Of a stretch of 45,120 nucleotides of DNA, positions 5,800-14,511 are shown piece by piece. The position numbers and the translations under genes are program-made. Where the stretch lies: positions 1-45,120 of the forward strand of contig JAMLHL010000028.1 of NCBI GenBank assembly GCA_023957125.1. The letters are read 5' to 3'. A model generated the notes under the pieces. That model made no database searches. It was not told the origin of the DNA and saw only the letters and a program-made list of their open reading frames with translations. The stretch comes from Chitinophagaceae bacterium. GTDB taxonomy: Bacteria; Bacteroidota; Bacteroidia; Chitinophagales; Chitinophagaceae. How positions within the stretch are numbered: position 1 is the first letter of the stretch; each line of letters starts with the position of its first letter.

Positions 5800-8700
5800 A
5801 TGAAATTACTCATATATTTCTTAGGGGCATCCCTTTTTTATACGCAAAGCACATTCGCTCAACAACAGAACCCTTTTAATAACATAGATATAACCGGAAA
5901 AGTTACAAACAATAAGGGCGAAGCACTCGCCAATGCAAACGTTACTATTAAAGGAGGAAGAGGAACTATAACAAATGCCCAAGGACAATTCTTACTTAGA
6001 AAGGTTCCATCTAACAGCATTTTAGAGATAAGCTTTATAGGATATACCACTCAACTTGTTCAGGTAAAAGGACGATCAAACCTCGAGTGTGTTTTGTTAG
6101 CTGCGGAAAATACACTGGATAGGGTTGTTATACAGGGTTATGGGATTACAAGCGATCGTCTGAGGACGGGCAGTATAACCAGGGTAACATCAGAAGAAAT
6201 TTCCAAACAACCGGTAATGAATGTACTTCAAGTTCTACAAGGTCAGACACCAGGAACAGTGGTAACAAACGCATCGGGCTATGCCAGTGGCACAGTTAAG
6301 ATTGAAGTGAGAGGTAGAAATACAATTAATTCAAATTTCCCTTCAGATCCACTCATCATAATTGATGGAGTACCACTTACTATTCTTGATATTAACGGCA
6401 GTGATAGCTACGCCGGAGGTTCACAAGGCGTAATAAGAAGTGGAATTTTCAGTCCGGCATCCGGCGAAAGCCCTTTGTTTGGCATTAACCCTTCAGACAT
6501 TGAAAATATAGAAATATTGAAGGATGCAGACGCCACCGCCATTTACGGTTCCAGGGCATCAAATGGGGTAATACTAATTACAACTAAACGAGGAAGTCCT
6601 GGAAAAACAAATTTTGATCTTAACGTATATCAAGGTATTTCTAAAATAACAACTCGTTACGATGTTCTAAATACCCAGCAATACGTTGAAATGAGAAAAG
6701 AAGCATTAGCAAATGATGGGTTACCATTAAGTCTTAGCAGAGCACCCGACTTAGTTGCATGGGATACAACAAGATATACTGATTGGCAAAAATTTTTGTT
6801 TGGAGGAACAGGGAAAGTAACAGATGTTCAGGGAACGTTATCAGGAGGTAATCCACAAACAAGTTTTAGAATAGGCGCAGGCTATCGGTATCAAAGAGAT
6901 ATTTTGGCGGTAAGCGGTGGAAACAAAAGGGGGTCAATGTCCCTAAATTTAAACCACAAATCAGCAAATCAACGGTTAGCAATTGCAGTTACAGCACAAT
7001 ACAATAGTACTTCTATAGATATAATTTCAAATCCAAGCGCGGCATTACTTGCACCTAACGCCCCCGCTGTATATGATACGAGAGGTCAACTAAATTATGA
7101 CGGATGGGCACCCCTAAGCTTCAATTACCCATTTGCAAGTCTTTTCCGACCATATTTATCAAAATCAAATTTTCTTAATGGGAGTATGGATTTAAGTTAT
7201 GAAATCACCAAAGGACTACTAATAAGATCAAATTTAGGGTATAGTAATATCCAGAACGAACAAAAAAATCTAATAACGATAGCATCACAAAATCCGCAAT
7301 TTAACCCCTTAGGAGAGGCATATTTTGGGAATAGCTTCGTGAGAAATTGGATAATTGAGCCTCAAATGGAATATAATACTTTCATAAAAGAAAGTAAAAT
7401 GCAACTATTATTTGGGGCGTCGCTTCAGTCCAATGGAACGAGCAGCATTTTTGCATCTGGAACAGGTTACACAAATGATGTTTTAATGTCTTCAACCAAT
7501 AATGCACCGACAAAATTTGTAATTAATAACAATGGAGATTATAAATATGCTGCCCTATTCGGACGTATAAACTATAATTTAAAAAATAAATACATTGTTA
7601 ACCTGAATGTAAGACGTGACGGTTCTTCAAGATTCGGCCCGGGAAGACAATATGGAAGCTTTGGTTCAATTGGTGCGGCATGGATTTTTAGCGAAGCTAA
7701 TTGGATAAAAAGAAACCTTGATTTTTTAAGTTTTGGAAAAATTAGAGCCAGCTACGGTCTAACCGGTGGCGATCAAATTGCTGACTATTCTTTTCTCAGC
7801 CAGTGGACATTTCCCAACTCTCTTTACAATGGATCAATTCCGTTAGTAGCAACAAGACATACCGATTCCTTACTCCAATGGCAAGTCAACAAAAAGTTTG
7901 AAATTTCATTTAATCTGGGATTTTTTAATGATAGATTCAATATTGAGGCAAATTGGTATCAGAACCGTTGTAATAATCAGTTGGTTCAATTTCCTACACC
8001 ATCGCTTACCGGATTTACAGACGTAGTTTCCAATAGTCCTGCAAACATCCAAAACAGAGGCTACGAGTTACTATTTAGTGGTAAAGTACTTGAGAATAGG
8101 AGTTTAAAATGGGAAGTTAAATTTAACCTATCAAGCAATCGAAATAAATTAATTTCTTATCCTAATTTTTCGCAATCTCCTTATGTTAGTCAATATACAA
8201 TAGGAAAATCATTAAACATCGTAAAAGTATTGCACTATACCGGTGTAAGCCCACAAGATGGATTATATCAGTTCGATGACAAAAATAAAGACGGAAGTAT
8301 TACGGTAGATGTCAGTGGGGCTACGAATGATGACAGATATGATTTGGACATAAGTCCAAAATTCTATGGAGGATTTAGCAACACCTTTTCCTATAAAAAT
8401 TTTGATCTCAGCTTTCTTTTTTATTTTAAAAAACAAATTGGCATAAATGCATTCGCCGTCTCCTCCGCAGGCGGCACCATGCAAAATCAACCAAAAGAAG
8501 TCTATTTAAATCATTGGCAAAAGCCGGGAGATATAGCTCAATACGCAAAATTCACAACAAGACCAAGCAGTAATAACTCCTACATAAATTTCTTTTTCTT
8601 TTCTGATGGGAAATATACTGACGCATCCTTTATAAGACTGCAAAACCTTACATTAAGTTATTCAACCCCGGAGAAAGTAAATAAAAAAATAGGGCTACAA

Positions 8701-8835
8701 ACCTCAAAGATATACGTCAAATGCCAAAATATGTTACTCATAACCAGGTATAAAGGTAGTGATTCGGAACTTCAGGTTTTTGGGGGATTACCTCTTGCTA
8801 AAATCATAACCATTGGGCTTAATTGCAATTTTTAA
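5800..8835 (+). CDS. susC-like: SusC/RagA-family TonB-linked outer membrane protein
   Basis: This protein of about 1011 residues starts at the ATG at 5800, whose product has a clean signal peptide (MKLLIYFLGASLFYTQSTFA). An upstream in-frame ATG at 5662 would add 46 residues that spoil the signal. A carboxypeptidase-regulatory-like beta-sandwich (GKVTNNKGEALANANVTIKG) comes first, then the plug domain (VLQGQTPG, KIEVRGRNTI, PLIIIDGVPL, IEILKDADATAIYGSRASNG), then the 22-strand barrel ending in KIITIGLNCNF. It lacks an STN domain, so anti-sigma signalling through FecR is not expected. With the SusD partner 63 nt downstream it would import an oligosaccharide or peptide across the outer membrane using TonB. 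The substrate is unknown, since no glycoside hydrolase is encoded next to it. Confidence 0.95.
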   Translation: MKLLIYFLGASLFYTQSTFAQQQNPFNNIDITGKVTNNKGEALANANVTIKGGRGTITNAQGQFLLRKVPSNSILEISFIGYTTQLVQVKGRSNLECVLLAAENTLDRVVIQGYGITSDRLRTGSITRVTSEEISKQPVMNVLQVLQGQTPGTVVTNASGYASGTVKIEVRGRNTINSNFPSDPLIIIDGVPLTILDINGSDSYAGGSQGVIRSGIFSPASGESPLFGINPSDIENIEILKDADATAIYGSRASNGVILITTKRGSPGKTNFDLNVYQGISKITTRYDVLNTQQYVEMRKEALANDGLPLSLSRAPDLVAWDTTRYTDWQKFLFGGTGKVTDVQGTLSGGNPQTSFRIGAGYRYQRDILAVSGGNKRGSMSLNLNHKSANQRLAIAVTAQYNSTSIDIISNPSAALLAPNAPAVYDTRGQLNYDGWAPLSFNYPFASLFRPYLSKSNFLNGSMDLSYEITKGLLIRSNLGYSNIQNEQKNLITIASQNPQFNPLGEAYFGNSFVRNWIIEPQMEYNTFIKESKMQLLFGASLQSNGTSSIFASGTGYTNDVLMSSTNNAPTKFVINNNGDYKYAALFGRINYNLKNKYIVNLNVRRDGSSRFGPGRQYGSFGSIGAAWIFSEANWIKRNLDFLSFGKIRASYGLTGGDQIADYSFLSQWTFPNSLYNGSIPLVATRHTDSLLQWQVNKKFEISFNLGFFNDRFNIEANWYQNRCNNQLVQFPTPSLTGFTDVVSNSPANIQNRGYELLFSGKVLENRSLKWEVKFNLSSNRNKLISYPNFSQSPYVSQYTIGKSLNIVKVLHYTGVSPQDGLYQFDDKNKDGSITVDVSGATNDDRYDLDISPKFYGGFSNTFSYKNFDLSFLFYFKKQIGINAFAVSSAGGTMQNQPKEVYLNHWQKPGDIAQYAKFTTRPSSNNSYINFFFFSDGKYTDASFIRLQNLTLSYSTPEKVNKKIGLQTSKIYVKCQNMLLITRYKGSDSELQVFGGLPLAKIITIGLNCNF

Positions 8836-8898
8836 TTCTCCTACGAAGAAGACGTAGTATATGCCCTATCTAAATAAAAATAATTTATTACACATAGA

Positions 8899-10386
8899 AT
8901 GTTTGAAATGAATAAAAAAATTAATAAACCTACTTTTAGCCCAGCGTTTAAATACATAGGGTTTCAAAGCGCTACCAAATTAAAATTACTTTATCTTTTT
9001 AAGGGCTTAATCATCCTACTGAATATATCCTGTAAAAAGCTCATTGAAATTCCTCCACCAGCAACAACAATAGAAACTTCACAAACATTTTCGACACAAG
9101 AATTGGCAACGTCAGCTATGTTAGGAGTATATCACAAAATGATAAATGCCGATGGTAATAATTTTGGAAATGGAGCAATTACTATTTATACAGGAGTTTC
9201 CAGTGACGAGTTCAATTTTTTCTTTAGTACTCCTGAAAATGACCAATTTCAATCCAACAGTCTGTCTCCAACAAATGGGATAATAGGAAATAGTTTTTGG
9301 GGAAATGGCTTTTCAATTATCTATGCTGCTAATTCTGTTCTTGAGGGATTAACATCAGCGCCGAACATAAGTGAATCAGCAAAGAATAAACTAACAGGTG
9401 AAGCAAAATTTGTCAGAGCCTTTTGTAACTTTTATTTATGTAATTTATTTGGAGACATACCTTTAGTAAACGAAACCAACTGGCGCAATACAAAATCGCT
9501 TTCCCGGGCTTCTGTTTCACAGGTTTATCAGCAAATAATTGTTGATTTGAATGACGCTGTAAACTTGTTGCCACCTGATTATGACATTAGTTATGGGCAG
9601 CGAATTATCCCAAATAAATGGAGTGCATCTGCATTACTAGCGAGAGTTTATCTCTATGAAAAGCGGTGGGAAGATGCCGAAAGGCTTTCCGGAGAAATTA
9701 TTTCTCAAAATAGCCTTTTTAACCTGGACTCCGATTTGAGAAATGTTTTCAAAATAAACAGTTCAGAAGCCATATGGCAACTCCAGCAGTCAAATACTGT
9801 TTATCCATACAATGCAACCAATGAAGGAGAACGAATTATTCCTCTGGATGCAAACTCCCAACCATATATTATTATAACAAATTCATTATTAAACTCCTTT
9901 GAACCCAATGATAAACGAAAATCGGCATGGATTGATAGTACATTTTACGAATTGGCTTATTATTTTTATCCTCGAAAATATGAAGTGGGACCTGCTCAAA
10001 GAGTCCCCAATGGATCATATACAGAATACTACATGGTCTTGCGTTTAGCAGAACAATATTTGATACGAGCAGAAGCCAGAGCAATGCAAAATAAGTTGAG
10101 CAATGCAATGTCTGATTTAAATGAAATTCGTCAAAGAGCAGGATTACCCGAACTGTCCGCTTCACTAACTCAGCAACAAATTATAGATGTTATAATTCAG
10201 GAAAGAAAAATTGAGCTTTTGGGAGAATGGAGTCACCGCTGGTTTGATTTGAAAAGATATGGAATATCGGATTTGATATTAGCACCAATTAAAGGAGCAG
10301 ACTGGCAGACAACAGATCAATTGTATCCAATTCCTCAGAATGATCGTCTGACTGATCCTAATCTGTCTCAGAATAAAGGCTACTAA
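8899..10386 (+). CDS. susD-like: SusD/RagB-family nutrient-binding outer membrane lipoprotein
   Basis: This 495-residue protein is the usual partner of the upstream SusC. A hydrophobic stretch ends in a lipobox-like LNISC, with the acylated cysteine at about residue 45 followed by KKLIEIPPP. The body has SusD features: LATSAMLGVYHKM, the TPR-like segment GEAKFVRAFCNFYLCNLFGDIPLV, YQQIIVDLNDAVNLLP, WSASALLARVYLYEKRWEDA, and the C-terminal LRLAEQYLIRAEARAM...LNEIRQRAGLP and ERKIELLGEWSHRWFDLKRYG. The leader before the lipobox is unusually long; the internal ATG at 8908 is a possible alternative start. It would cap the SusC barrel on the cell surface and bind the substrate. Confidence 0.95.
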   Translation: MFEMNKKINKPTFSPAFKYIGFQSATKLKLLYLFKGLIILLNISCKKLIEIPPPATTIETSQTFSTQELATSAMLGVYHKMINADGNNFGNGAITIYTGVSSDEFNFFFSTPENDQFQSNSLSPTNGIIGNSFWGNGFSIIYAANSVLEGLTSAPNISESAKNKLTGEAKFVRAFCNFYLCNLFGDIPLVNETNWRNTKSLSRASVSQVYQQIIVDLNDAVNLLPPDYDISYGQRIIPNKWSASALLARVYLYEKRWEDAERLSGEIISQNSLFNLDSDLRNVFKINSSEAIWQLQQSNTVYPYNATNEGERIIPLDANSQPYIIITNSLLNSFEPNDKRKSAWIDSTFYELAYYFYPRKYEVGPAQRVPNGSYTEYYMVLRLAEQYLIRAEARAMQNKLSNAMSDLNEIRQRAGLPELSASLTQQQIIDVIIQERKIELLGEWSHRWFDLKRYGISDLILAPIKGADWQTTDQLYPIPQNDRLTDPNLSQNKGY

Positions 10387-10392
10387 GGGAAA

Positions 10393-10421
10393 AGCTCGTA
10401 GCCTGCTTCAGACTACGAGCT
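10393..10421. terminator. hairpin between convergent susD and small-protein genes
   Basis: AGCTCGTAG (10393-10401) and CTACGAGCT (10413-10421) form a perfect 9-bp stem with an 11-nt loop, 7 nt after the susD stop. No T-tract follows on either strand. Position between convergent genes suggests a two-way terminator or transcript end stabiliser. Confidence 0.55.
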
Positions 10422-10443
10422 CCCACAAAATACTCCATAAAAT

Positions 10444-10719
10444 TTAAAAAGACGAGGTCTTTACACGTTGTTTTGTGGCACCCCCATCCGTTGATACAAA
10501 CAACCCTTTAGACGCAGCTCCGCTAATCGAAACATTATTATTGCCGGTGGTACTCATGTTATTAAGTACCGTAAAGGCATCAGTTATTTGAACGTAAGAG
10601 CCAGATCCTGAGTTGTCGTAATAAAGTATATAGTCGGCAAATTTCTCTCTGCCGGCAAATACTCCAATAGTTAAAAATGAAAGAACAACAGCTACAAATG
10701 CTACTTTAAACTTTTTCAT
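10444..10719 (-). CDS. small exported protein (DUF6520-like)
   Basis: The predicted product of about 91 residues starts at the ATG at 10719 (MKKFKVAFVAVVLSFLTIGVFAG), which gives a clear signal peptide; a start at 10755 would place 12 extra residues ahead of it. The mature part is short, Ser/Thr/Asn-rich, and has a single YYDNSGSGS segment and no cysteine. Small exported proteins of this size beside MauE-like membrane proteins recur in Bacteroidetes (DUF6520-type), and I assign it by that resemblance. The gene lies 78 nt downstream of the MauE-like gene on the same strand. Function is unknown. Confidence 0.55.
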   Translation of the reverse strand: MKKFKVAFVAVVLSFLTIGVFAGREKFADYILYYDNSGSGSYVQITDAFTVLNNMSTTGNNNVSISGAASKGLFVSTDGGATKQRVKTSSF

Positions 10720-10797
10720 AAAACAAAATTTAAATGTGAAAAAATGCTTTCTCAATCTTAGGGGTTTGGATTGATGGTTCGTACCTGCTTATTCTAT

Positions 10798-11253
10798 TTA
10801 AACAGGTTTACTGCGCAGTACTGAAACGATGTCACTCTTTTGTACGGTCTTAAAAGATAGAACTATTGCAACTAATGCTAACCAGGATAAAATCAGTCCA
10901 AAAATCATTTTCTGCATCCAGCTTGGATCTTCCCACAATGCATGATAAGGCCAAAATAGGTAGTTTGTAAAAATATACACGCTCATTATCCACATTATAG
11001 AAAGAATCTCTGCTATAATAATACTATATAACCCAATGCTTCTCTTTTTATCTGTCAAAAGAGAAAAAGCAATAAGGATCTCAAATGTGGGGATTACATA
11101 CTTAAGTACGAATCCGCCTGATCTAAGGAATGGTTCGCTGGTTATCCAAAAAGTCCAATGTCCGAAGTGTGCTATCTTATAAATACCTTCATAAAAGAAG
11201 TTGAGCATCAGCAAAAAGCAAATAAATTCATATAGCCATTTTTTACTTAGCAT
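10798..11253 (-). CDS. MauE/DoxX-like integral membrane protein
   Basis: The predicted product is 151 residues from the ATG at 11253 (MLSKKWLYEFICFLLMLNFF). An earlier ATG at 11340 would add 29 polar residues. Four hydrophobic helices are visible (around WLYEFICFLLMLNFFYEGIY, YVIPTFEILIAFSLL, GLYSIIIAEILSIMWIMSVYIF, and MIFGLILSWLALVAIVL), with the YEGIYKI and P-FEI-IAFSLL spacing typical of MauE/DoxX proteins. MauE takes part in disulfide handling during amine dehydrogenase maturation; Bacteroidetes relatives form small operons with short exported proteins. The conserved redox cysteines of a vitamin K reductase-type enzyme are not evident. Confidence 0.6.
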   Translation of the reverse strand: MLSKKWLYEFICFLLMLNFFYEGIYKIAHFGHWTFWITSEPFLRSGGFVLKYVIPTFEILIAFSLLTDKKRSIGLYSIIIAEILSIMWIMSVYIFTNYLFWPYHALWEDPSWMQKMIFGLILSWLALVAIVLSFKTVQKSDIVSVLRSKPV

Positions 11254-11340
11254 ATAACTCCTATTAGAAAAACTTTCTTTAGAAAGAAAAAAGCTATTTA
11301 TCCTATAAAGGGAAAGTACAGGAATAGTAGCTAAGGACAC

Positions 11341-11746
11341 CTAACAAATAAGACCCTATACTAACTATTTTTTTTACTTTGATTCTTAATCGTGTTGGTC
11401 TAATCCCGCACCATGCTTTGTAATCTTAATTAGAATGTATAGGCGTATCCAATTTTCTCTATTCCTTGCACATTGGAATACAGATATAATTTGGGACAAT
11501 AAATAGCTTGATTGTTTTCAGTAGGGGAAATTCAGAATTGCAATAGCTTTGTACTCCTTTCAATCTACCTTCTAATCAAGTATAAAGTTCTAAACAAATT
11601 TTTAAGTATACAATAGCAAAACTCAAAAAGTCCGCTTTGACTAAGTAATATTTCTCTTTGGACAGTTTTGCTTGTAAAGCCTGTGGAAAACATTTAACAA
11701 CGAGCACCATCCCGGATGCAATTTTTGCAGCGCATTATTATTAAAA
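11341..11746. other. AT-rich intergenic region at the edge of the ICE block
   Basis: No reading frame with coding character was found on either strand, and no tRNA-like cloverleaf. This region separates the susCD-side genes from the first gene of the ICE block (radC-like), so the left junction of the element could lie here. I found no direct repeat that would mark an attachment site. Confidence 0.4.
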
Positions 11747-11765
11747 AAGGGCTATAGCAGCCCTT
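11747..11765 (-). terminator. intrinsic terminator of the radC-like gene
   Basis: On the minus strand AAGGGCT, a 5-nt loop and AGCCCTT form a 7-bp stem followed directly by T residues (six A on the plus strand at 11743-11748). The stem overlaps the stop codon of the radC-like gene at 11752-11754, so the gene ends inside its own terminator. Confidence 0.8.
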
Positions 11766-12222
11766 CTTCAGAAAAACTGTAGTACCCTTCACTTGATACA
11801 ATGACGTGATCCAGTAGCTTTACATCGTGGAATCGGGCAGCACATTTTATTTTTTCAGTTAGATGAACATCTGCCCTGCTTGGTTGCAAATTCCCAGATG
11901 GGTGGTTGTGTGAAATAACAAATCCACAGGCATTTGCCTTTATCGCTGCTACCAAAATCAGCTTTGGGTCTACCACTGTACATGTTGTGGTACCAGTTGA
12001 AATATCCACGCAGCCAATTACTTGATTAGCACGATTTAAAAGGAGAACTTTAAACTGCTCGACAAAATCAATCTTATTTTCATTCCACATACCGAGTAAT
12101 ATTCTGGCAGCATCCACAGGTGAGGCGACTTTAGGCCTATTGCACGCTTTTACATTTGACTTGTATACCAGCTCGATTTCTGCAACATTATTCCATGCTG
12201 TAGTGTTCCTTGTACTTTCCAT
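11752..12222 (-). CDS. radC-like: RadC-like JAB/MPN-domain protein of an integrative element
   Basis: This 156-residue protein is a single JAB (MPN+) domain with the metal-binding signature HNHPSGNLQPSRAD at residues 105-118 and a candidate catalytic glutamate in FVEQFKVLLLN. It lacks the helix-hairpin-helix part of full-length RadC; this short form is common on Bacteroidetes conjugative elements and plasmids. The name is historical, since a repair role is not established. It is separated from the rest of the element operon by almost 900 bp of degraded sequence, and its start codon lies in the arm of a 10-bp inverted repeat. Confidence 0.85.
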   Translation of the reverse strand: MESTRNTTAWNNVAEIELVYKSNVKACNRPKVASPVDAARILLGMWNENKIDFVEQFKVLLLNRANQVIGCVDISTGTTTCTVVDPKLILVAAIKANACGFVISHNHPSGNLQPSRADVHLTEKIKCAARFHDVKLLDHVIVSSEGYYSFSEEGLL

Positions 12223-12260
12223 AATTTGTCGTTTTAATGATTTAAAAATTAATTATGGAA
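12217..12260 (-). promoter_or_regulatory. 10-bp inverted repeat covering the radC-like start codon
   Basis: TTCCATAATT (12217-12226) and AATTATGGAA (12251-12260) are perfect complements separated by 24 nt. In the minus-strand mRNA the ATG (12222-12220) sits in the 3' arm, so the start codon would be paired in a hairpin. This could limit translation, or be an operator seen at DNA level. Confidence 0.4.
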
Positions 12261-12361
12261 CCCTCGCTGGTTTAAGGCTGAACTGGCGCAAGGAGGATGC
12301 GGAATAAATGAATGGATTGTGAGTGTGGTTTGGTGTTTATGCCGAACTCCTTGAAAGCCTG

Positions 12362-12667
12362 TTACAGCAATGAACCTAACTTTGTGCAATGAATTAATAT
12401 ATCACTTATCGTTCTATAGGTGTACCTGACATCTTTATATTTCTTGTTCAATAGATAAAGTTCTCTTTTCCGATAGTATTTGTTTCATACTACTTCGCCA
12501 TTTATCCAAACACTAAGTCGTTTTGATTCTGTTGATGCGTCATAGCTGCCATTAGATTCCTGGCAGTTGTAACATGGGCGAGTCTGGCAAGTATCATGAA
12601 TGTCGGCAACGGTGCTTCGGGTCATTATATCATTTATATCGCTGACTAGTCTAAAGACCAGTTGTCA
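12362..12667 (-). pseudogene. decayed reading frame interrupted by TGA codons
   Basis: One minus-strand frame reads sensibly through this stretch apart from TGA at 12665-12667 and 12485-12487, ending at TAA 12362-12364. The central part, with ATG at 12625, encodes 46 residues including CYNCQESNGSYDASTESKRL and ending WINGEVV. The part after the second TGA encodes 40 residues (NKYYRKRELYLLNKKYKDVR and onward to CTKLGSLL). I do not recognise the protein. The gene probably decayed with the rest of the element, but the central 46 codons could also be a small gene, with the 40 codons beyond it coincidental. Confidence 0.35.
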
Positions 12668-13014
12668 GGATCTCAAGAACTGGTTGGGAAACGACTCCCC
12701 AAAAGGAGAGGGAAATAGAAGTATCTTAGATAAAACGCTAAAGATGGCGGGGAAGACATAAAAGGTAAGCCGGAGGTCATAATAAAAAAAGGGTGCATAG
12801 AAATGCTCCCCGTTTTAAATCCAATATCCTATGAAAAACCGTAGTAAAAATAAGTAGTAGCTTGTATGCTAAGAAAGATCTCGTGCAGATTTCGACCAAA
12901 TTGATTTATCCTTCGATAAAATACCAAAGAGAACACGGGTATTAAATAAAAAAAATGAATAAATATGGTAATTTTAGCCTGCACCCGCTTTTAATCCATG
13001 TCTGACAAAAAAGT
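12668..13014. other. degraded intergenic region within the ICE block
   Basis: No intact gene was found. Several short frames on the minus strand stay open for 30-40 codons (for instance ending near 12690), but none has a recognisable product. Together with the TGA-interrupted frame next to it, this gives about 860 bp of decayed element DNA between the radC-like gene and the operon end. Confidence 0.4.
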
Positions 13015-13034
13015 TCCTCTCCGGCTTGAGAGGA
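13015..13034. terminator. bidirectional hairpin terminator at the end of the ICE operon
   Basis: TCCTCTC (13015-13021), a 6-nt loop and GAGAGGA (13028-13034) form a perfect 7-bp stem. On the plus strand it is followed by eight T (13035-13042). On the minus strand it is followed by AC and then six T. The minus-strand operon from traK ends 68 bp upstream of it at 13102, so it probably terminates that transcript. Confidence 0.7.
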
Positions 13035-13101
13035 TTTTTTTTATCTCTATGTAAGGAAAAATATTATTTCGCGCATATCTATGAGCATTACTCATGTTCT
13101 G

Positions 13102-13473
13102 CTATCTAAATAATGATTTTAATGTTGTTACAATGGCTTTAACAAGCTGCAAGTCTGGCGTCCGCTCCGGATCGGATAATACAGCACGGTAATTCCTCTC
13201 CTCATCCGGTTCAAAAATTAAAGTTTGATCTTTCAGTCTTACCAGTATCCGGTGGCTATATCCCCACGCCTGCAGTTGCGCAGGCAAGAGTAAATTCTGT
13301 CCGTTAAAAAGAACCGGCAATTCAAATGCTTCTTCCATCTTGCAAATAAAAGGCAAAAGAGGAAAATCTGAGCTTTTTGATCCTATACAGACTGTCTGCA
13401 TGCGGGGTGAAGCAGGCCGAGCACCATTCCCGTTTTTTGCACCCATGAAAAGGCATGGATTATCTTCCTTCAC
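13102..13473 (-). CDS. hypothetical protein, last gene of the ICE operon
   Basis: This protein of 123 residues has no recognised domain. The second half looks folded, with beta-rich segments (ELPVLFNGQNLLLPAQLQAW, HRILVRLKDQTLIFEPDEER) and a final helix (DLQLVKAIVTTLKSLF). The first 40 residues are low in structure. It is on the same strand as the long operon and 76 nt downstream of the preceding gene, which supports it being part of the element. Confidence 0.5.
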   Translation of the reverse strand: MKEDNPCLFMGAKNGNGARPASPRMQTVCIGSKSSDFPLLPFICKMEEAFELPVLFNGQNLLLPAQLQAWGYSHRILVRLKDQTLIFEPDEERNYRAVLSDPERTPDLQLVKAIVTTLKSLFR

Positions 13474-13549
13474 TATAATATTTTGCTCACCAACAGCTTA
13501 TACCTGAAATACAACCCACGCGTTGCCTATTTATTATTTTATTATCGGC

Positions 13550-14461
13550 TCACTGACGCACCCCTTTAACAATATGTCGGGCTACATCAATTGCATTATT
13601 AGTTAATTTTCGCTGCCAGGCTCTTTGGGAGGGAGTCCACCTGAATCCATTAGATTTCAATTGCGCAATCGTTTCTCCTTCAGGTTTTCTGTCGAATAGC
13701 AACTGAATCCTGTCCGTCTCGTAATTGTGAACCAGCTTAACGCCATTTATTTCTTCACTTTTTTTACCGGTTGTTGCTGCCAACTGCTCCTTGCTTTCCA
13801 ATACGGCCACCCGGCTGCGTAGTCGGCGTATTTCTGCGCTATTATTGCTTAATTCAAAAGATATAAACCCTTTTCTGTAAGCCATCGTTGGATGAAGGAT
13901 TTCATCTATGGTCTTTTCATCCAGTCCTAATTTCTTGAGCTCGTTTACAACTTCTGGCCCTCCTTTTCTTATAATCTTGTTGGCAGAAATCATGACCTGC
14001 TGCATTTCTTCCCTTTTTTTTAAGTTTTCCCTAGCTTGTTGCAATTCATCCAACTTGGGCCGCACGGCCTTAAATATCGCCTTCAAAGCGCGCTGCCGCC
14101 ACTCTCGGAAATACTCGTATTTATTGTCTGCCCATTTTCTGTGTTTTTCCATTCTGGCAACAGGGAAATTGGCGGGTCCTGTGACGGCACTGCTGGCTAC
14201 ATTACTTTGGCTGTGCAACCAGGCCGAAAGGTGCTTTTCGTATTTCTGTTGATACCTGGTAAGTGTTTGTTCAAGGTTACCAGGCAAGATATCCTGGAGT
14301 GATTTATCCCGGATTGTCTGGAGATCATTACGCAGTTCTTCGCTGTATAGCTTAACTGTCTCGTCTGCTCTTTTATCAGGAGAAAAGGAGGTAAAGTAAT
14401 GGGCGCGATATGCCAACTGTCTCAAATGTTCAAGATTAACCTCTGAATTATTAGCATTCAT
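13550..14461 (-). CDS. ICE protein with C-terminal GFRW-type domain, paralogue of the next gene upstream
   Basis: This 303-residue protein has two parts. Residues 1-130 share a line-by-line resemblance with the 166-residue protein encoded just upstream (LEHLRQLAYRAHY; LEQTLTRYQQKYEKHLSAWL; YEYFREWRQRALK). The C-terminal 60 residues contain VHNYETDRIQLLFDRKPEGE and GFRWTPSQRAWQRKLTNNA, a module often found at the end of Bacteroidetes plasmid and element proteins. Between them lies a long helical stretch (about 130-230). The function is unknown; context suggests a role in element DNA processing or maintenance. Confidence 0.65.
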   Translation of the reverse strand: MNANNSEVNLEHLRQLAYRAHYFTSFSPDKRADETVKLYSEELRNDLQTIRDKSLQDILPGNLEQTLTRYQQKYEKHLSAWLHSQSNVASSAVTGPANFPVARMEKHRKWADNKYEYFREWRQRALKAIFKAVRPKLDELQQARENLKKREEMQQVMISANKIIRKGGPEVVNELKKLGLDEKTIDEILHPTMAYRKGFISFELSNNSAEIRRLRSRVAVLESKEQLAATTGKKSEEINGVKLVHNYETDRIQLLFDRKPEGETIAQLKSNGFRWTPSQRAWQRKLTNNAIDVARHIVKGVRQ

Positions 14462-14511
14462 ACAACATAATTTAAATGATCAGAAAATGGATTTCCTCTG
14501 TGGGTGCTTGA

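Noticed and set aside
11341..13101. Attachment site or integrase remnant at the left end of the ICE block
   Set aside because: No direct repeat, tRNA end or tyrosine recombinase residues could be recognised by reading.
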